Assembly: GCF_007713735.2 (NCBI RefSeq)
Contig: NZ_VMNW02000024.1
Span: forward strand, 1-64,000
Direction of reading: 5' to 3'
Source: Amycolatopsis acidicola
GTDB taxonomy: Bacteria; Actinomycetota; Actinomycetes; Mycobacteriales; Pseudonocardiaceae
Length of the DNA stretch: 64,000 nucleotides
A program made the translations under genes and the position numbers. Positions 1 through 10,100 of this stretch are shown piece after piece (position 1 is the first letter of the stretch; each line of letters begins with the position of its first letter). Under the pieces are notes generated by a model. It searched no databases and was not told the DNA's origin. It saw only the letters and a program-made list of their open reading frames with translations.

Positions 1-36
1 GTGGGCGGGCGTGGGCGCGGGGGGCGGGAGTGGAAC

Positions 37-267
37 ATGGCGGCGCGCTGGGGTGCAGGAACGGCGATCGCACTGGTGGCGGTGGTTCTTGCGGGCTGCC
101 GGTTCGGGGAGGGTGCCGCGGCACCTGCGTCGGTTAGCCGCCTAGGTTGGTGGGGGCGGGGGCTTCGGCGAACAGCGGGCCTTGGCGAGCGTGCAGGCTT
201 CGGTGAGGGCGCGGACAACAGCGAGCACGCAGGCAACCGCACCCACGAGGACCGCGGCGAAGGGTGA
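37..267 (+). CDS. Doubtful small lipoprotein-like reading frame
   Basis: ATG at 37 has GGGAG 6 nt upstream (26-30). It opens a 76-residue frame whose first 21 residues look like a lipoprotein signal: a basic start (MAARW), a hydrophobic stretch (AIALVAVV) and a LAGC lipobox with Cys at residue 21. After the cysteine the sequence is Gly/Arg-rich and not domain-like. Codon use is less convincing than in the neighbours, and the frame is short. It would be convergent with the SseB-family gene, with 14 nt between stops. It may be a true small lipoprotein, a decayed remnant of one, or chance. I do not recognise a family. Confidence 0.25.
   Translation: MAARWGAGTAIALVAVVLAGCRFGEGAAAPASVSRLGWWGRGLRRTAGLGERAGFGEGADNSEHAGNRTHEDRGEG
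112..125. other. 14-bp perfect palindrome downstream of the operon
   Basis: GGTGCCGCGGCACC is a perfect inverted repeat between the convergent reading frames. It has no T-tract, so it is not a classical intrinsic terminator. It could form a short GC stem or an operator-like site. I see no other structured element in 1-281. Confidence 0.3.
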
Positions 268-281
268 GCGAAGGGGTGTCG

Positions 282-1154
282 CTAGCCGAGCGCCTCGACC
301 AGTTCCGGGACGCTGTTGCCGGGCAGGGTCAGTTCCATGCTCGTCCCGGGGTTGAAGCACAGCACGTGCTCCTCGCTCGGCCAGTGCGTCAGGACCTCGA
401 CGAACGGGACCAGCACGCGCGGCAACTCGCCCGGGGCGACGCGGTCCAGGACGGTCGCGGACGAGAAGACCGGGATCATCGGCGAATCGACCGCGCCCAG
501 CACACGCCACGGGAAGTCGGCAGCCGCCGGGGTGGCCGTGGTCTCGGCCGTGACCGGCAGGACCACATCGGACTCCAGCAGCGCCAACAGGAACTCATCG
601 AAGTCGAGTGACTCCACTGCGCGAGCGAGCCTGCGTTCGAGGTCGTTGGCCGCGTCGCCGAGTGGGGCCTGCGCGGTCTCGATGTCGCTCCCGAGCTCGG
701 TCAGGCACATCCGGCGCACCTCGTCCAGCACGCCGTCGATCACGGTGTCCTGCACGTCCTGCACCGGCATCAGGGTCTGCCTGCCCTCGGCGACGTCGTC
801 GACCTCGTCCGGGGACAGCAGCACGCCGATCGGCAACGCCGGGTTGATCACCAGCTGCCCGCCACCGGCCGGGAAGCGCGCCAGCACCTCGTCGTAGTTC
901 AGCTGCTCGTGCCCGGCCGCCAGCCCGGACAGCAGCCAGTACAAGGAGACCTCCGAGGTGAACACCACGACGTTCTCCTCGTCGAACAGCTGCTGCAACC
1001 CCTCCGGCAACTGCAGGCTGCCCCCATCGGGCAACACCGGCAGATACAGCGGGGCGGCCCGCACCAGCCGCGCGTACGCGGCGCTGTCACCGGCCTGCAG
1101 CGCGGTCAGCATGTCCCGTTCGACCTGGTTGGCCGGCTGCCATCCACTGTCCAC
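282..1154 (-). CDS. SseB-family protein with two SseB-like domains
   Basis: This 290-residue protein starts at GTG 1152-1154. The codon just upstream is an in-frame TAA, and AGGGAG sits 7 nt before the GTG, so this start is well supported. Two SseB N-terminal-like domains are visible: residues about 14-130, with the FTSEVSLYWLL strand-helix and the INPALPIGVLL motif typical of the family, and about 165-288, with PVFSSATVL and FNPGTSMEL at equivalent places. SseB was named for a type III secretion protein, but actinobacterial relatives are mostly of unknown role. There is no signal peptide or membrane segment. It lies 29 nt downstream of the giant gene and is probably in the same operon. In polymorphic toxin loci the gene right after the toxin often encodes immunity, so immunity, chaperone or secretion roles are possible, but none is shown by the sequence. 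Confidence 0.88.
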   Translation of the reverse strand: MDSGWQPANQVERDMLTALQAGDSAAYARLVRAAPLYLPVLPDGGSLQLPEGLQQLFDEENVVVFTSEVSLYWLLSGLAAGHEQLNYDEVLARFPAGGGQLVINPALPIGVLLSPDEVDDVAEGRQTLMPVQDVQDTVIDGVLDEVRRMCLTELGSDIETAQAPLGDAANDLERRLARAVESLDFDEFLLALLESDVVLPVTAETTATPAAADFPWRVLGAVDSPMIPVFSSATVLDRVAPGELPRVLVPFVEVLTHWPSEEHVLCFNPGTSMELTLPGNSVPELVEALG

Positions 1155-1183
1155 TTAACGGCTCCCTACTCTCGTCGTCCTCA
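1155..1183 (-). promoter_or_regulatory. Short intergenic spacer with ribosome binding site
   Basis: Only 29 nt separate the giant gene's TAA from the GTG of the SseB-family gene. AGGGAG (plus-strand 1162-1167) lies 7 nt upstream of GTG, a near-ideal Shine-Dalgarno. There is no room for a promoter or terminator, so co-transcription with independent translation initiation is likely. TGA at 1181-1183 directly follows TAA at 1184-1186 and makes termination of the giant frame redundant. Confidence 0.8.
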
Positions 1184-4100
1184 TTATCGCCCGTACAGGA
1201 AGTCCAGGCCCTGCAGGGCGAACGGCGCGTTCTCGTCGTGCCGGGTTTCACCCAGTGCCACGGCGAATCCGTCCGCCAAACGGGCAAGGGCGGCAGCCTC
1301 GTGCAGCAGCTCGTGTTCCTCCCGGTCACCGAAGCCGAGAGTCACCACGTCGACGTGTTCGTAGTCGGCGAGGCGCAGTGCCAGTGAACTCTCGTAGCGC
1401 GTCTGTTCCCGCGTCACCCGGTCGATATCCGTCAGCACGAACACCTTCGCCCCGGAACCGTCCACAAGGGACTTGATCCGCCGTGCCATCCCCGCGGTGG
1501 CAGCGCCTTCCGGTGCGCTCTCCCCGAGCGCCACGATGTCGAGTCCGGCTGCCCGCATGGCGGCCAGCACCTCGTCGTGCGCGCGGGGGTCTTCGACGGC
1601 GACGTGCGTGAACCCGGCGCGGCGCAGTTTCTCCGCGTGCGCCGCGAAAAAGCCGCGTGGCTCGGCCGGAACCGCCGCCAGCACCGCGCCGGGGCCGGTG
1701 AGCAGCCCGGCGAAGTCGAGCGGGGCCGCCTTGGCCGTCAGGTACTCGGCCAGCCGCTCCGCAGACCCCCACACCGGCCGCGCACGCGAGCCAAGCCGCC
1801 CGGCCCGGACCAGGTCGTCGACGTCCTGCCAGGTGAACTTGTCCGGCAGCTCGGCGAAATCGAGGTCGTACGAGCGGAACAGCGCGGGCAGGGAGAAGTC
1901 CGTGCCCCGTCCGCCGAGAACGGTCCGCAGGAGCCGCACGGTCACCGGGTCGAACCTCCCGGTGATCTCCGCCCGGCGCAACTGCGCGGCGGCGAGCATC
2001 CGGTTGTGGTCGTCGAAGGCGTCGCCGATGTACTGCGCGAGCCGGGCGCGGTCGTCGGACACCCCGGCCATGTCGTAGTAGAGCCGCTTCCTCGTCTGGC
2101 TGGACTTCAGGAAATCCCCTCGGCGGACCCAGGAGTTCGTTTTCATATTGACCACTGTGGACACGTACCCGCTGGCTCCCTGCGCGCCGAGATCGAGCCC
2201 GTTGACCTCACCTGCCGAGAGCTGGGTGCTGCTCCGGCTCAGCACACCGCCGACGTTGCCGTCCCCGATCTCCTCCAGCGCGAAGATCCGCCCGTCGGGC
2301 ACCCCCGTCGCGCCGTTGTGCGCGATCCCGACCTTCGCGGCCAGCAGTTCCAGCAAGGTGTCGAGATCGCCGCCGAAACCGAAGTAGTCCGCGTCCGTCC
2401 ACGAGCGGGACAGCACGACAGGCCTGCCCGGGATCTCGGGCAGCAGCCGCAACAGCAGATGCTGCCGGTGCAGGCCCTTCCACTTCGCCCTCAGCTCGGC
2501 CGGGCCCGCGACATCCGCTTTGTCGACGTAGAGCTCGTACTCGCCGTACCCGACCCTGCGCACCATCGCCAGGTGCGGGATCCGCTCGGCCAGCTCGCCG
2601 GTCGCGACCAGCCGGTCGAACCGCGCGATCATCAGCTCGGGGTCGTCGGCGGGTTCGCCGAGCTCGGCGAGCAGCTCCTCCAGCTCCCGCTTTTGCCGTG
2701 GGTCGGTCGCCTGCTCGATATCGGCTTCGATGCCTTCGCGCAGCTCCGCGTCGAGCGCCCGCAGCCGCCGGGCGCCCATCCAGGTCAGGTCGTCCATCAC
2801 GCGCGGCGTCGGCGCGTCCTCGGGCAGCCCCTTGAGCAGGTTCTGAGTCTGGCGCTGGAGATTCCCGCGTTCACCGAACAGGCCCATCACCGCGTCACCG
2901 GTCTTCGTCGCGACGCCGAGGACCTCCGACGCGGCCGCGTCCGTGTTGTGCTGCAGCATGCTGGTGACGGTGTTGACGACCCCGCCGCCGATGGCCCGGT
3001 TCGCCGCGCTGACGGCGAGCTGGCTGGTCTCGCGCCGGTGGATCGTGCGCGAACGCCGGATGGCGTCGCCGACGTGCTCGTCCACCCACTCCGCCAGTTC
3101 ACCCGCCGTCATCCGGTTCGCGGCGGGCAGCAGCACCGTGAAGTTGCGGACGTCGTACACGCCGCGTTTGGTGATGACGCCGTGCGTGAGCCTCGGCGCC
3201 AGCGCCGGGAAACTGTCACTGAACTTGACCTCGAACCGCAGCTTCCCCGGCAGTTTCGGTTGTGGCACACGGGCTTTCGCCGAAACCTCGACGACGACCT
3301 GGCGCATCGTGCCCTGCTCGGGATCTCCCGGGTCCACCGGAACCTGGGACACCACCACGTCGGTGTCCCGGACGTCGTGCTCGCGCGCGGCCCGCTCGCC
3401 GATCCGCGCCACCACGAGCTGCTCCAGCTCCTCCGCCGTTTCCGGCACCCGCTCCGTCAGTGCCTCGGGCCTGCCGTCGAAGCGGCGCAGCTCCTCGCGG
3501 AGCCGGTCGGTGGACTCCACCGCCACCCGGATCGTGCCCAGCGAACGCCTGCCGAGCCGGAGCGACTCGGCTGGCGTGGTGACCATGCCGAAGTTGAGCA
3601 GCTCACGCACGTTGTCCCGTTTGATCACCGCGGCCAGCGCCGAGTACTTGAAGTTGGTGTACTGCGCCAAAAGCGTGCCGCCGCGCGTGCCGAGGCTGAT
3701 GCCCACGAGCGGCGCGATCTGCCATTTGGTGTGCGCCGCGAGCGCGAACAGGTAGGTCACGCCCGCGTCGACCGGCGCCATCCCGTAGTACTGCTTCAGG
3801 TAGGTCTTGATCGGGTTCTGCACCCAGAGCCGGTAGCCGGCCTGCACCCCGGCCACGACCTGCGCGGTCAGCTCGCCGAGCCGCAGCGCCTCGTCGGCCT
3901 GGAAGAGGTTCGGGGCCACGCCGATGCGGTAGCGCTGGGTGTTCGCGGGGACGTCGCCGCCGGTGGTCTTGTAGTACGAGTGGGCCTGGCTGCCCAGGGT
4001 GAAACCGAGATACAGGATTTCGCCGTCGCCGAGGTGGACCGGCTCCTTCCCGCTGGTGTCCGTCCCGCTGCCGAGCCGCACCCGGATCGTGCCGAAGTCG

Positions 4101-7100
4101 TGCTCCACGGGCCCGTCCACGTCGATCGCGCCCTCGCCCGGCGGCAGCCATTCGGCTTCGACGATCCCCCGCACCACCTTCTGCAGTCCGGCGCCGGGCA
4201 GGAACCGAAGCGGTACCTCGCCGTCCGCGAGTTGCCTGGCGAGTGTCCGGCCCGCCTCGGCGACCCGATCTCCCAGCTCGGTGATCTCGGCGGAAGTGAG
4301 GTGCAGCAAGGATTCCGCCGCGGGCGCGTCCTGCTGTCCGACGTGCAGCAGGCTCGCCATCGGCGACTGTTTCTCCGTCACCTCGTGCGCGCCCTGGGTC
4401 AGTTCCTCGACCGACGGCCCCTGCCCTCCGCGCTCGAACGCGCGCAGCCGGGTCAGCGCGTAGCTCTCGCGCAGGGTGTGGTTGAAGATGATGAAGTTCA
4501 TCGACCACGACCAGGCCGAGCCCCACAGGTACGCGACCGCGCGGGAGACGAGGAACGGCGCGCTCAGGCCCAGTCCCGCGCCGAGTGTGACGAGGCTGCC
4601 CGCGGTGAGCCCGCCCGCGCTGCCGAGGTGGGCCAGCAGCGTGTTCTTGACGTACGCCCTGACCGGTGGCGACGAGGAGCGCCATTTCGCGATGTCGCCG
4701 AGCAGCAACGGTTTGAGGGCCGCGAGCACCTGTTCCTTGGTGGCCTGCCGACGCACCTCGTAGATGACCTGGGTCCCCTCGACCCGGCCTTCGTTGAGCA
4801 GGTCCGGCCCGGCGTACTCGGCGTGCCGGACCGCCGGCCCTGGTTCGTCGGTGACGCGCAGCTGCACGGTGAACCCGTGCCGGAACAGCCGTCCGCCGAG
4901 GAACCGCTTCGCCCCGGACCACCAGTCGATCGCCAGCACGAGGTGGAACGCGTCCTCGCCGGCGTCGACCACCGACGGCGACCGGTGCTCGCCGACCCCG
5001 AAGCTGAGCCGCTCGATGGGGAACTCCGTGGTCTGCTTGACCACCACGCGGTAGATGCGGTCGCCGTAGGCGCCCTCGACCGACGGGTCGCCCAGTTCCT
5101 TGTTGCCGAACGCCCACAGGGCGTTGACGAGACCGGGTGCCGTGCTTTCCTCGGCGGCGCGCAGCCTGCCCAGCAGGCGGAGCGCGCGCAACCTGTTGGT
5201 GCCGCGGAACTCCGGCACGCTGAACACGATCTTCGTGAGCCAGCGGAATCGTTTGTCCGCCCCGTCGAGGCCCTCGTTCATGCTTTCCTGCACGATGTCG
5301 CGCAGCTGCGCGTAGAGCTGGAACAGCTCGCCCGCGGCCTGTTGCTCTTCGCGGTCCGCCTGCCGCCCGGCCTGCCAGTCGAGGACTTGCTTGGGGTCAC
5401 CGGAAAAGCCGCGTGCCCCGAGGAAGTCCGAAAGCCCCAGGAACCGGTCCGAGAGCCGGAGCAGATGGTGGATCGTGGCCCGGTCGCGCTCGCTCAGTTC
5501 GCCCGGTTTCGGGCCACGGCCGGGATTCGGGTCCGGGCGCAGGTAGCGCTCGCGGTCGGCGGACGGGTCGACCGCGTCGGCGTCGAAGGCCAGCAACGGG
5601 TGCGCCGCCCGCGCCCGCGTCATCTCCTCGGTCGCGGCGGCCACTCGCCGCACGGCTTCGTCCAGATCGAAGTGCAACCGCTCGACCCTGGCCAGCATCC
5701 CTTCGACGTCCTGCCGCGCGGCGGCAGCGTTCTCGGCCGCCTCCGCCGCGGTCACCCGTTCACCCTCGAACTCGAAGACCCCGCCGCTGCGTTCGGCATT
5801 GGCCGCGTCCTCCGCGGCCTTCTGCCAGAACACCGCGCCCATGAAGGCTTCGCCGAGCTGCGTGACGTACTGGTGCAGCTCGGTCCAGCGGCCGGTCACT
5901 TCGTCGAGCAGCACGCCGAGGCGCTGGTATTCGAGGACCAGTTCTTCCCTCAGCTCGATGCGGCCGAGGTTGACCGGCTCGGCGTGCCGAAGCAGTAGCT
6001 GTGCCACCGCGTCGCCGAGATCCACCGCGCGGGAACCCACCGCCTCGAACAGTTCCATGGTGGCCGGGATCAGCTCGTCCGCCTCGGTGCCCGCGCGGGG
6101 CAGCGCGTCCAGCCCTTCGGCGAGCGCCGTGGCTATCTCGCCGAACTCGGTCAGCTGAGCGAGCAGCTGCCGGTCCGGGCGGAATTCGTCGAGCGCTGCC
6201 TGCGCTTCCACGGGCGCGTCCGGCGGATAGTCCGGCCGCGGCGGGAACACCGGCAGCTCGTCGATCTCCAGGTCCGCCACGACGTCGAGGTCCGCGAAGC
6301 CTTCGGTGACGCGGGCGCCGGGCAGCTGTCCCGCGACCCACGCCGCCACCTTGGGCCCGAAGGCGAGCACGCTGTCCGTCACCTGCTCGCGCAGCGCGCT
6401 CGACAGCTCGGCCTGGGACGGGACCGGCTCGCCGGGCTCGACGCCGTGGTAGTACCGCTCGATGATCAGCCAGGCGATCCGTGCCGCGCGCTCCCGGTTC
6501 TGCTCGGGCTGAACCTCCGGCCGCAGCAGGAAAGCGTCGCGCAACCGGCCGGGGGTGACGAACTCCCGCCGGCTCGCGCCTTCGGTGAGACCTCGTTCCG
6601 AAGTCAGGTAAGCGGCGTAGGCACGCAGCTGGTCGAGATCCACCGGTGACAGCACCGACGGCACTCCTGCCTGCCGCAGCAGTTCGGTGAACTCGTCCAG
6701 ACTCGTTGCGTCGTAACCGAACCACGCGGCGGCTTCCTCGCGGTGCAACCCTCCGGGCGCGGGACCGCGGCCGGTCTGCACGTTGCCCGGCGTCCAGTAG
6801 TTGAGGGTGAACGGGTCGCTGTTGCGGTAAGTCCCGACACTCAGATCCGTGCCTTCGGGCGCGGGTGCGGGATAGGACTTGCGCGGCGTGGGTTTCGCGC
6901 TTTCCCGGTTCTCGCCGGGCAGGTGCACGAGGTGGTCCACGGCGGCGCCGTAGGGCACGTCCGGATCGCGGTCGACCAAGGGGCGCAGGTCGATCGCGAA
7001 CGGCGTGGCGGTGAGACCGGCGACCTCGACCGCGTGCCGGAACTGCTGCTGCCGGGGGTCGCTCGGGTCGGAGTAGCGAAGGGAGACCGGCGGATAGCGG

Positions 7101-10100
7101 CCGTCCTTCGTGAGCTGGTACTCGATCGAGGTGAAGACCGACGTCCCCCGCGTGCTCTTCCCCGTCCTGGTCTCGTCGACGAGCACCGCCACCTTGGCGT
7201 TCTCGTCGGCACGGAGAACGCCTTCGATGCCGCTGGTCATGACAGCGCGGATCGTCTCGCGGGTGGCGAACCGGTCCGCCTCCTGGGGGCGGAAGCCGAT
7301 GTCCCGCACCTCGATGCCCACCGCCGTCATGGCGCGAAGGAGCGCGTCGCGCTCGATGCCATCGGTGCCGTCGTAGGCGAGGTGAGTGATCCCCGCGGCC
7401 TTCAACGCCCGCACGCTCGCCGCGAGATGCCTGTGCACGGCGGGGTTCCCCGGCGCCTCGGTGAGCATCAGCACCCGCCTGTCGCCGAGCAGTTCGCCGT
7501 AGTCGAGGTCGGCGCGTTCGGCCAACAGGTGTTCGGCCAGCCGGTCCGGTAGCCCCCACACGACGGGCGGGTGCTTGGCCGTCCCGAAGGCGAGGTGCCG
7601 GAACGCCGCGACCTTCGCGATCGCCTCGGCGATCTCCGCCGGGGCGGGGTCGCGGTCGGCTGGCAGCCGCAGCTGGTGCCGGGCCTCCTGCGCGCGGTTG
7701 ACGAACACCGGTACCAGGCGGTCGAGCTCGTCGAGGCGTTCGAAGGCGATCTCGAACCAGCCGCCGTGCGCGTCGACGATGCCGATGCCGTGCTCGATCG
7801 CGCGGACCGAGTACACCGATTCCCCCAGCCTGGCCCGGACCGCCGCGACGACCGCCTCATCCGGCTGCACGGGCGACGTGCCGATCCGCCGCGGGGCCGG
7901 GGTGATCCGCCGGTCGTGGAACCGCGCGGCGAGCACCTGGTGCGCCAGATCGGCGATCACCTCGGCGGCGTCCTCGTCAAAAGCCAGTACCGGGGCGGCA
8001 ATGAACCGGCCGTTGTCGGAGAAGGCGTTCCACGAGCCGAACCCGGCGAGCCGGAACCGCATCGAGTAAACCGCGGCGCCCTTCCCGTACGTCACGTCGA
8101 TGCGGAGCTCTTCGGGGTCTTCGCTGCTCGCGCGCACGGTTAGCGGGTGATTGTGGTCGCGGGCCGCCACGGCGAGTTCGAACGCCCGCAGCCGCGGCCG
8201 GTCCGCCGCGTCCGCCGGAACGGGTCGAGCCACCGGCACCGGGCGACGCGCCTCGTCCAGGATCAGCACGTCCAGCGCTTCGACCCCGTCCGTGTAGAGC
8301 GGTTGGTCCTCGGCGTCGCCGAGCACCGGGTCGGCGAACACCAGGCTGCCCACGTTGGCCGCGGCGGTGACGAACGGCGGCTCACCGGCGCGGTGCACCA
8401 CCACGAAGGCGTAGGCCCGGCGACCCCGCAAAGCGTCCACAATGGACTGATATCCGGCGGCGACCTCGTCCGGGGTGTTCGCGACTCGCTGGAAGCTCCC
8501 GCCGAGCTCTTCGATGCGGCCGAAGTCCTGCCTTCCGGTGCCGCGCGGGGCGACGGTCGGGTTGTGCAGCATCAGACTCTCGTACAAGGCGAGCGCGGCG
8601 TCGACGTCGTCGGCCTGTCCGTCCAGGCGGTACCCCGCGAGCCGGGCGAGCGCTTCGACGCTCCGCGTCTTGCGCATGGCCGCGCGGACCAGGAAGTCAT
8701 GCGTGTCCTCGGAAAGCGCTGTCAACGCGCGGGCCGTGGGGGTGAGCCCGTCGATGACGACCGCGCGGTCCTCGGCAGTGGTAGGCAAAAGCTGCCCGGC
8801 CTGCTCGGCGAATTCCGTGCGCAGTGCTTCGACGTCGTCCGGCCGTTCGGCGAGCGCGTCGACGTACTCGGCGGCGATGCGTTCCAGCCTCACCAAACCG
8901 CCCGCCACGTGCGCGCTGTGCACGCCGCGCCGCCTGTTCCGCCGTCCACTCTCGAACTCCGCGCGGCCGAGTTCGTAGGCGATCGCCCGCTGGGCCTCGG
9001 TCTGGCCGAGGCCGCGCCGGACCAGGACGGTGACCACCCGTTCCCCGTGCTCGGTGTGCAGGGTGTGGGAGCTGGGGGCCCAGTAGTCGAGCTGGCTCGG
9101 GGCCACCGGGACGACGCGGACGCGCATACCGCGGTACGTGAGATCGGACTCGAGCCGTTCGGGCAGTGCCCGGCGGAGTTCCCCCAACGCAGTGTGGCCG
9201 TCGGCATGGGAGTAGACCACCGGCTCGGGCGGCACGTCCTTGTGCGCGGTGATCACGATCGGGCCGTCCCCGGTGGCCGTGAACCCGGTCATGCCGCCCG
9301 CGCGCAGCATTTCGTGCAGCACCTCCGGCCGCGCGTCGCGGCCCGTGGACAGCCGCAGCGTCGTACCGGGCGGCAACGCCCGCGCGAGCCGCGTCAGCGT
9401 GGAAGGCTCGCCGCTCGTGAAAAGCGTGTGGTCCCAACCGGTCAGCACCAGTTCGGCCGGGTTGCCCACCTCTGGTGCGGGCTCGTCGTCCATCCGCTGC
9501 AGCGCGTCTTGCAGGTCGCGCTGGGCCTTGGTCAGCCGGTCCCGCCGTTCGCCCGAGGGGTGCAGCTGACGCAGTTCCCGTTCGACGCGCAGGAGCACCT
9601 CTTCCAGGACCGCCCGCCTGGCCCCGGGCGCCTCGCCGGCCCGGCTGATGTCGGCCAGCATTCCGCTGGTCAGCGAATGGTCCAGCTCGACGCGTTCCGC
9701 GCCGGCGAGCAGGGCCAGCAGCGCCAGGTCGGTGGCCGCGTCCAGGTTCGGCTCGCCCGGCGTGGTGACGACCATCCGGCCGTGCGGGGCCGGAAGCAGG
9801 TCCGCCACCACCTTGAGCGCGTCCAGCGCGTCGGCCGTACCGCGCGGACCGAGCCCGAGGGCCCAGATCCGTTCGCCGTGCCATTCGGCGGTTGTCGTCT
9901 CGCCCCGCACGGTGGTCGGCAGGACGTTCCGCAGGGGCGCGGTCGCCACGAGGTCACCTTCGACAACGGCGGTCTCACCGAAGAAACGGTGCAGCTGCTG
10001 CCGAAGCGCCGCCACCCGGTCCGCCCGCGGCGCCTTGATCACGAGACGTCCGTTGAAGCCGAGTACCTGCCATGCCTGGTGAATCGTGTCCGTGACGCTG

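Noticed and set aside
112..125. Intrinsic transcription terminator
   Set aside because: The palindrome has no loop and no following T-tract on either strand, so it was kept only as a palindrome.
142..246. 34-residue minus-strand frame with an apolar stretch downstream of the SseB-family gene
   Set aside because: It has only a GTG start with no ribosome binding site, is very short and ends in a proline run. Hydrophobic look alone is not enough.
1577..5998. 1,473-codon plus-strand frame antisense to the giant gene
   Set aside because: Low-complexity Arg/Pro/His/Gln-rich translation without domains. It is a mirror of GC-rich third positions on the coding strand.
9300..9480. HAD-like phosphatase motif in LVLTGWDHTLFTSGEP
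   Set aside because: Lacks the DxDGT nucleophile signature and fits better as a strand in the methyltransferase-like block.
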